From Solibacteraceae bacterium (GTDB lineage Bacteria > Acidobacteriota > Terriglobia > Bryobacterales > Bryobacteraceae), in contig JALSRK010000024.1 of assembly GCA_026984795.1 (NCBI GenBank), positions 62,001 through 126,000 on the forward strand: a DNA stretch of 64,000 nt, written 5' to 3'. Made by a program: the position numbers and the translations under genes. Positions 62,501-64,000 of this stretch are shown piece after piece. The notes below the pieces were generated by a model that worked only from the letters and a program-made list of their open reading frames with translations, made no database searches and was not told the origin of the DNA. Each line of letters starts with the position of its first letter. The first letter of the stretch is position 1.

Positions 62501-63577
62501 AACCGGACGCGCGCGACTTTTGAAAAGTTCACCTCGAAGACGGGCGGCGGGGAACTGCGGCTGTCGGGATTCATCGGCTTCGGCGGCGAGGAGTGGGTCT
62601 ACCGGCTTCACGGGCAGGCCCAACGGGTGCGCATCCGGTACCCCGAAGGCGTGAGCATGATCATCGATGCGGAACTCGACCTTACCGGTTCGGCCACCCG
62701 CAGCCTGCTTTCGGGCGACGTGGAAGTGCGCCGGGCGGCGTTCAATCCAGGCTCGGACATCGGGGGCCTCCTGTCGCGTACCGCCGCCCGGGGGGCGCCA
62801 GCGGTGATTACGAATCCGTTCCTGCGGGGAATGCAGTTCGATTTGCGGATTCTCACGGCCGCCGACGCCGAGTTCGTCACCTCGTTGACGCGGGACATCG
62901 AAGTGGAAGCGGACTTGCGGCTGCGCGGCACGATCGTCCGTCCAGTGCTGCTCGGCCGCATCGGCATCAATCGGGGCGAGATCCAGTTCTTCGGCAACCG
63001 GTACACGATCGTCCGGGGCGAGGTCCAGTTCTTCAATCCCGTGAAGATCGAGCCGGTCATCGCCATGGACCTGGAGACCCGGATCCGGGGGTACACGGTG
63101 ATGATGAACTTCTCCGGCCCGCTGGACAAGCTCAACTTCTCCTACCGCTCCGATCCCCCGTTGCAATCCCAGGAAATCATCGCCTTGCTCACTGTCGGAC
63201 GTACGCCAATGTACACCGGATCCCCCACTGCGTCGGCGCCTTCCGGGACCGGTTACTTCCAGGCCGGCGGCAGCAGCTTTCTGGGTCACGCTCTCACCGC
63301 CCCTGTTTCCAACCGCTTGCAGCGTTTCTTCGGCGTGAGCCGGATCAAGATCGACCCACAACTGACGGGCGTCGAAAACACCCCCGAAACCCACGTGACG
63401 ATCGAGCAGCAGATCTCACGCGAGATCACGCTGACCTATGTGACGAACCTGACCCGAACCCAGCAGCAGATCGTCCGGATCGAATGGAACTTCCATCCGA
63501 ACTGGTCGTTTTTCGCGATACGGGATTCGAACGGCGTCTTCGGCGTAGATTTCGTCTACCGCCGGCGGTTCCGCTGA
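59588..63577 (+). CDS. tamB: TamB/YtfN-family translocation and assembly module protein
   Basis: A 1329-residue periplasm-spanning protein. The N-terminal membrane anchor (about 13-33, ATAFLTGVLLVAAAVVLP) is followed by an AsmA-like start (GGRAELGSFHFDWRHLRAEA). A very long beta-taco body comes next, then the diagnostic C-terminal DUF490/TamB domain (about 1010-1329: GEIQFFGNRYTIVRGEVQFF, YRSDPPLQSQEIIALLTVGR, and a terminal FGVDFVYRRRFR). Such proteins form lipid-conducting bridges or assist TamA. ATGA overlap with the SurA-like gene. Length is close to E. coli TamB. Confidence 0.93.
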   Translation: MNRVTKYLRWTAAATAFLTGVLLVAAAVVLPSDWFREQVRLRILREAEKATGGRAELGSFHFDWRHLRAEARDFVLHGTEPPNEAPLFRVDRIVVGLKVVSVFRRDVDLALLELDRPVLWIRKDAEGRSNLPRPAAARPGKEERNLLRPIVRLAVREFRLNNGEWRYGGRKGTADFRGEDLVTRAVYDPQLAGYRVESRWRQLLLRAPQAVPVAFDAAVSLAVTEKRIELERADFQAGESRIEASGRVLAGRESSGRIQVRSILALADLAAPLKLPVDPAGRVELEGVAAWSRREPFSLEGEFTAAGLRVRNRRVDLPGIGGHGHFAATAGEIRVDPLVVTLLNGEFRGRTLVRGFREFETAGSLSGLSLKEILPHVRVRAGEWNAVLSGDVQARGRFTGPVEGRARLALEPGIQTGIPIQGFVEAVFDSAAGDVKFATSEVNAGASRIAFAGSLRNGLEVSVFSENLAELLPGLAYFGAEPPHPFPVRLDGGVMQFAGLVSGALGEPRIAGHLALGPFRFQGRLIEHGAADFDLTARRLRLRRLTVRHRKTALRGDFEMELENWRPVRAGRIKGEFGVDAGSIAEALEAAAIGEPLEGEFDLAAALNGTLGDPVLIARVTARDLTAYGERFDAAAVNMRYTRRSILIENAAARAGAGRLSFHGTYQAESDDWRDGRLQWELEAQGFRIHQFQRVREFREGLDAGLQATVSGTLELRRSRPRLAALNGEVRLAKLLLEGRRLGDAAITARTRRNILVVGASASLKDARIRADAQWNLARESFGLGQVDFRNLTLAALQDLGLFGGPGTDLHLKGSMDGEIGFVGPILQPSKWRGIAKVTRMELTPVAPNRTSDRDLTLRNEGPLIFAIEPARIAIQTARLTSPDTDLQLSGTLSYLRRNPWNLRLQGSLDLSMLTAFREDLMAEGRSTVDAWVRGSLLQPQINGRLEFENAAFRLRDLPNGLEQVNGAILFNRTRATFEKFTSKTGGGELRLSGFIGFGGEEWVYRLHGQAQRVRIRYPEGVSMIIDAELDLTGSATRSLLSGDVEVRRAAFNPGSDIGGLLSRTAARGAPAVITNPFLRGMQFDLRILTAADAEFVTSLTRDIEVEADLRLRGTIVRPVLLGRIGINRGEIQFFGNRYTIVRGEVQFFNPVKIEPVIAMDLETRIRGYTVMMNFSGPLDKLNFSYRSDPPLQSQEIIALLTVGRTPMYTGSPTASAPSGTGYFQAGGSSFLGHALTAPVSNRLQRFFGVSRIKIDPQLTGVENTPETHVTIEQQISREITLTYVTNLTRTQQQIVRIEWNFHPNWSFFAIRDSNGVFGVDFVYRRRFR

Positions 63578-63631
63578 GCCCGGAGAGCTTTTGACGCCGG
63601 AACCCGATTCGGCGCAACAATAGGTTCTGAA

Positions 63632-64000
63632 GTGACACGAGCGGCTACGGACTGGGAAGCGCAGCGCCTGCAGATGGTGGAGCAGCAGCTCCGGCGGCGC
63701 GGCATCCGTGACGAGCGCGTCCTCGAGGCGATGTCGAAGATCCCGCGCGAGCAATTCCTGCCCGACAAGGTCCGCCCCTGGGCCTACGCCGACGAGCCGC
63801 TCTCCATTGGATACGGGCAGACGATCTCCCAGCCCTACATGACCGCCCTGATGGCCCAGGCGCTCGAGCTGAAGGGCGCCGAGAAGGTGCTCGAGGTCGG
63901 CACCGGCTGCGGCTACGCGGCGGCCGTGCTGGCCTATTTGGCGGCCAGGGTCATCACCATCGAAATCGTTCGGGAGCTCGCCGATACGGCCAGGCGGAAT
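63632..64000 (+). CDS. pcm: Protein-L-isoaspartate O-methyltransferase (5' part; gene runs off the window)
   Basis: Repairs isoaspartyl residues in damaged proteins using SAM. The first 123 codons are present, with MVEQQLRRRGIRDERVLEAM, IPREQFLP, the conserved active-site stretch GYGQTISQPYMTALM and SAM motif I VLEVGTGCGYAAAVLA. The likely start is GTG 63632; ATG 63674 (MVEQQL) is an alternative that some family members would support. There is no strong Shine-Dalgarno. It begins 54 bases after tamB, and the C-terminal half lies beyond base 64000. Confidence 0.95.
   Translation, partial: MTRAATDWEAQRLQMVEQQLRRRGIRDERVLEAMSKIPREQFLPDKVRPWAYADEPLSIGYGQTISQPYMTALMAQALELKGAEKVLEVGTGCGYAAAVLAYLAARVITIEIVRELADTARRN

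Overview
The window is a GC-rich, gene-dense chromosomal segment of a diderm (Gram-negative) bacterium. The envelope genes (an LptF-LptG protein, an Omp85/TamA-like protein with TamB, an AsmA-family protein, a lytic transglycosylase, a Wzt-type ABC ATPase) show an outer membrane with exported glycans. Many secreted FG-GAP, choice-of-anchor-D and Ig-like proteins, tandem MacB-type permeases, the fused LptF-LptG and the base composition suggest an Acidobacteriota lineage close to Bryobacterales/Solibacter. That placement is an inference from gene content; no rRNA gene is present. I see no insertion sequence, prophage, CRISPR array or rRNA operon.

Layout. 1-2018 (minus): hypA-hypB-hypC-hypD for [NiFe] hydrogenase maturation, with hypD cut by the window edge. 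2210-7164 (plus): a secreted DUF3179 protein, an xdhC/mocA pair for molybdenum-enzyme maturation, and an AsmA-like protein. 7235-14622 (plus): a GAF-like protein, a TPR lytic transglycosylase, two MacB/FtsX permeases, a tandem GNAT protein and folP. 14637-26581 (minus): a long co-directional run read from a NarL-type regulator through an exported TldD/TldE-like pair, a fused LptF-LptG, an unusual uroporphyrinogen methyltransferase fused to an O-methyltransferase-like domain, an AhpD-like protein, a TPR lipoprotein and a CPBP protease. 26910-31118: an orphan CpaE/TadZ-like ATPase, then pyrR-pyrB-pyrC. 31278-33888: a stand-alone OmpR-type DNA-binding domain, a small secreted protein, homoserine dehydrogenase and an exported methyltransferase-like protein. 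33931-38819 (minus): a glycan operon of wzt, a coiled-coil methyltransferase and a GT2-GT4 fusion. 38913-44624: tRNA-Met, then parB, parA, two parS sites, rsmG and mnmG (the chromosome-partition/GidAB block often found near oriC), divergent from purD and tRNA-Arg. 44992-47327: icd and mdh closed by a good intrinsic terminator. 47340-54721: secreted FG-GAP, Ig-like and anchor-D proteins and a transmembrane HTH/FG-GAP protein. 54894-64000: a ThiF/MoeB-type E1 enzyme, then tamA-like, surA-like and tamB-like genes and the start of pcm.

Themes. Outer-membrane biogenesis recurs (LptFG, TamA/SurA-like/TamB, AsmA, Wzt cluster, lytic transglycosylase). Several proteins are fusions or relocated versions of familiar ones: SUMT-O-methyltransferase, LptF-LptG, GT2-GT4, signal-peptide-bearing TldD/TldE, a signal-peptide-bearing class I methyltransferase, and a HTH-membrane-FG-GAP protein. 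A -10-like hexamer lies 7-9 bases before the start codon of at least five genes (mnmG, purD, hom, the tldD-like gene, the tamA-like gene), which suggests leaderless or near-leaderless transcription. At purD/mnmG and at hom/small-ORF the two divergent -10 boxes overlap.
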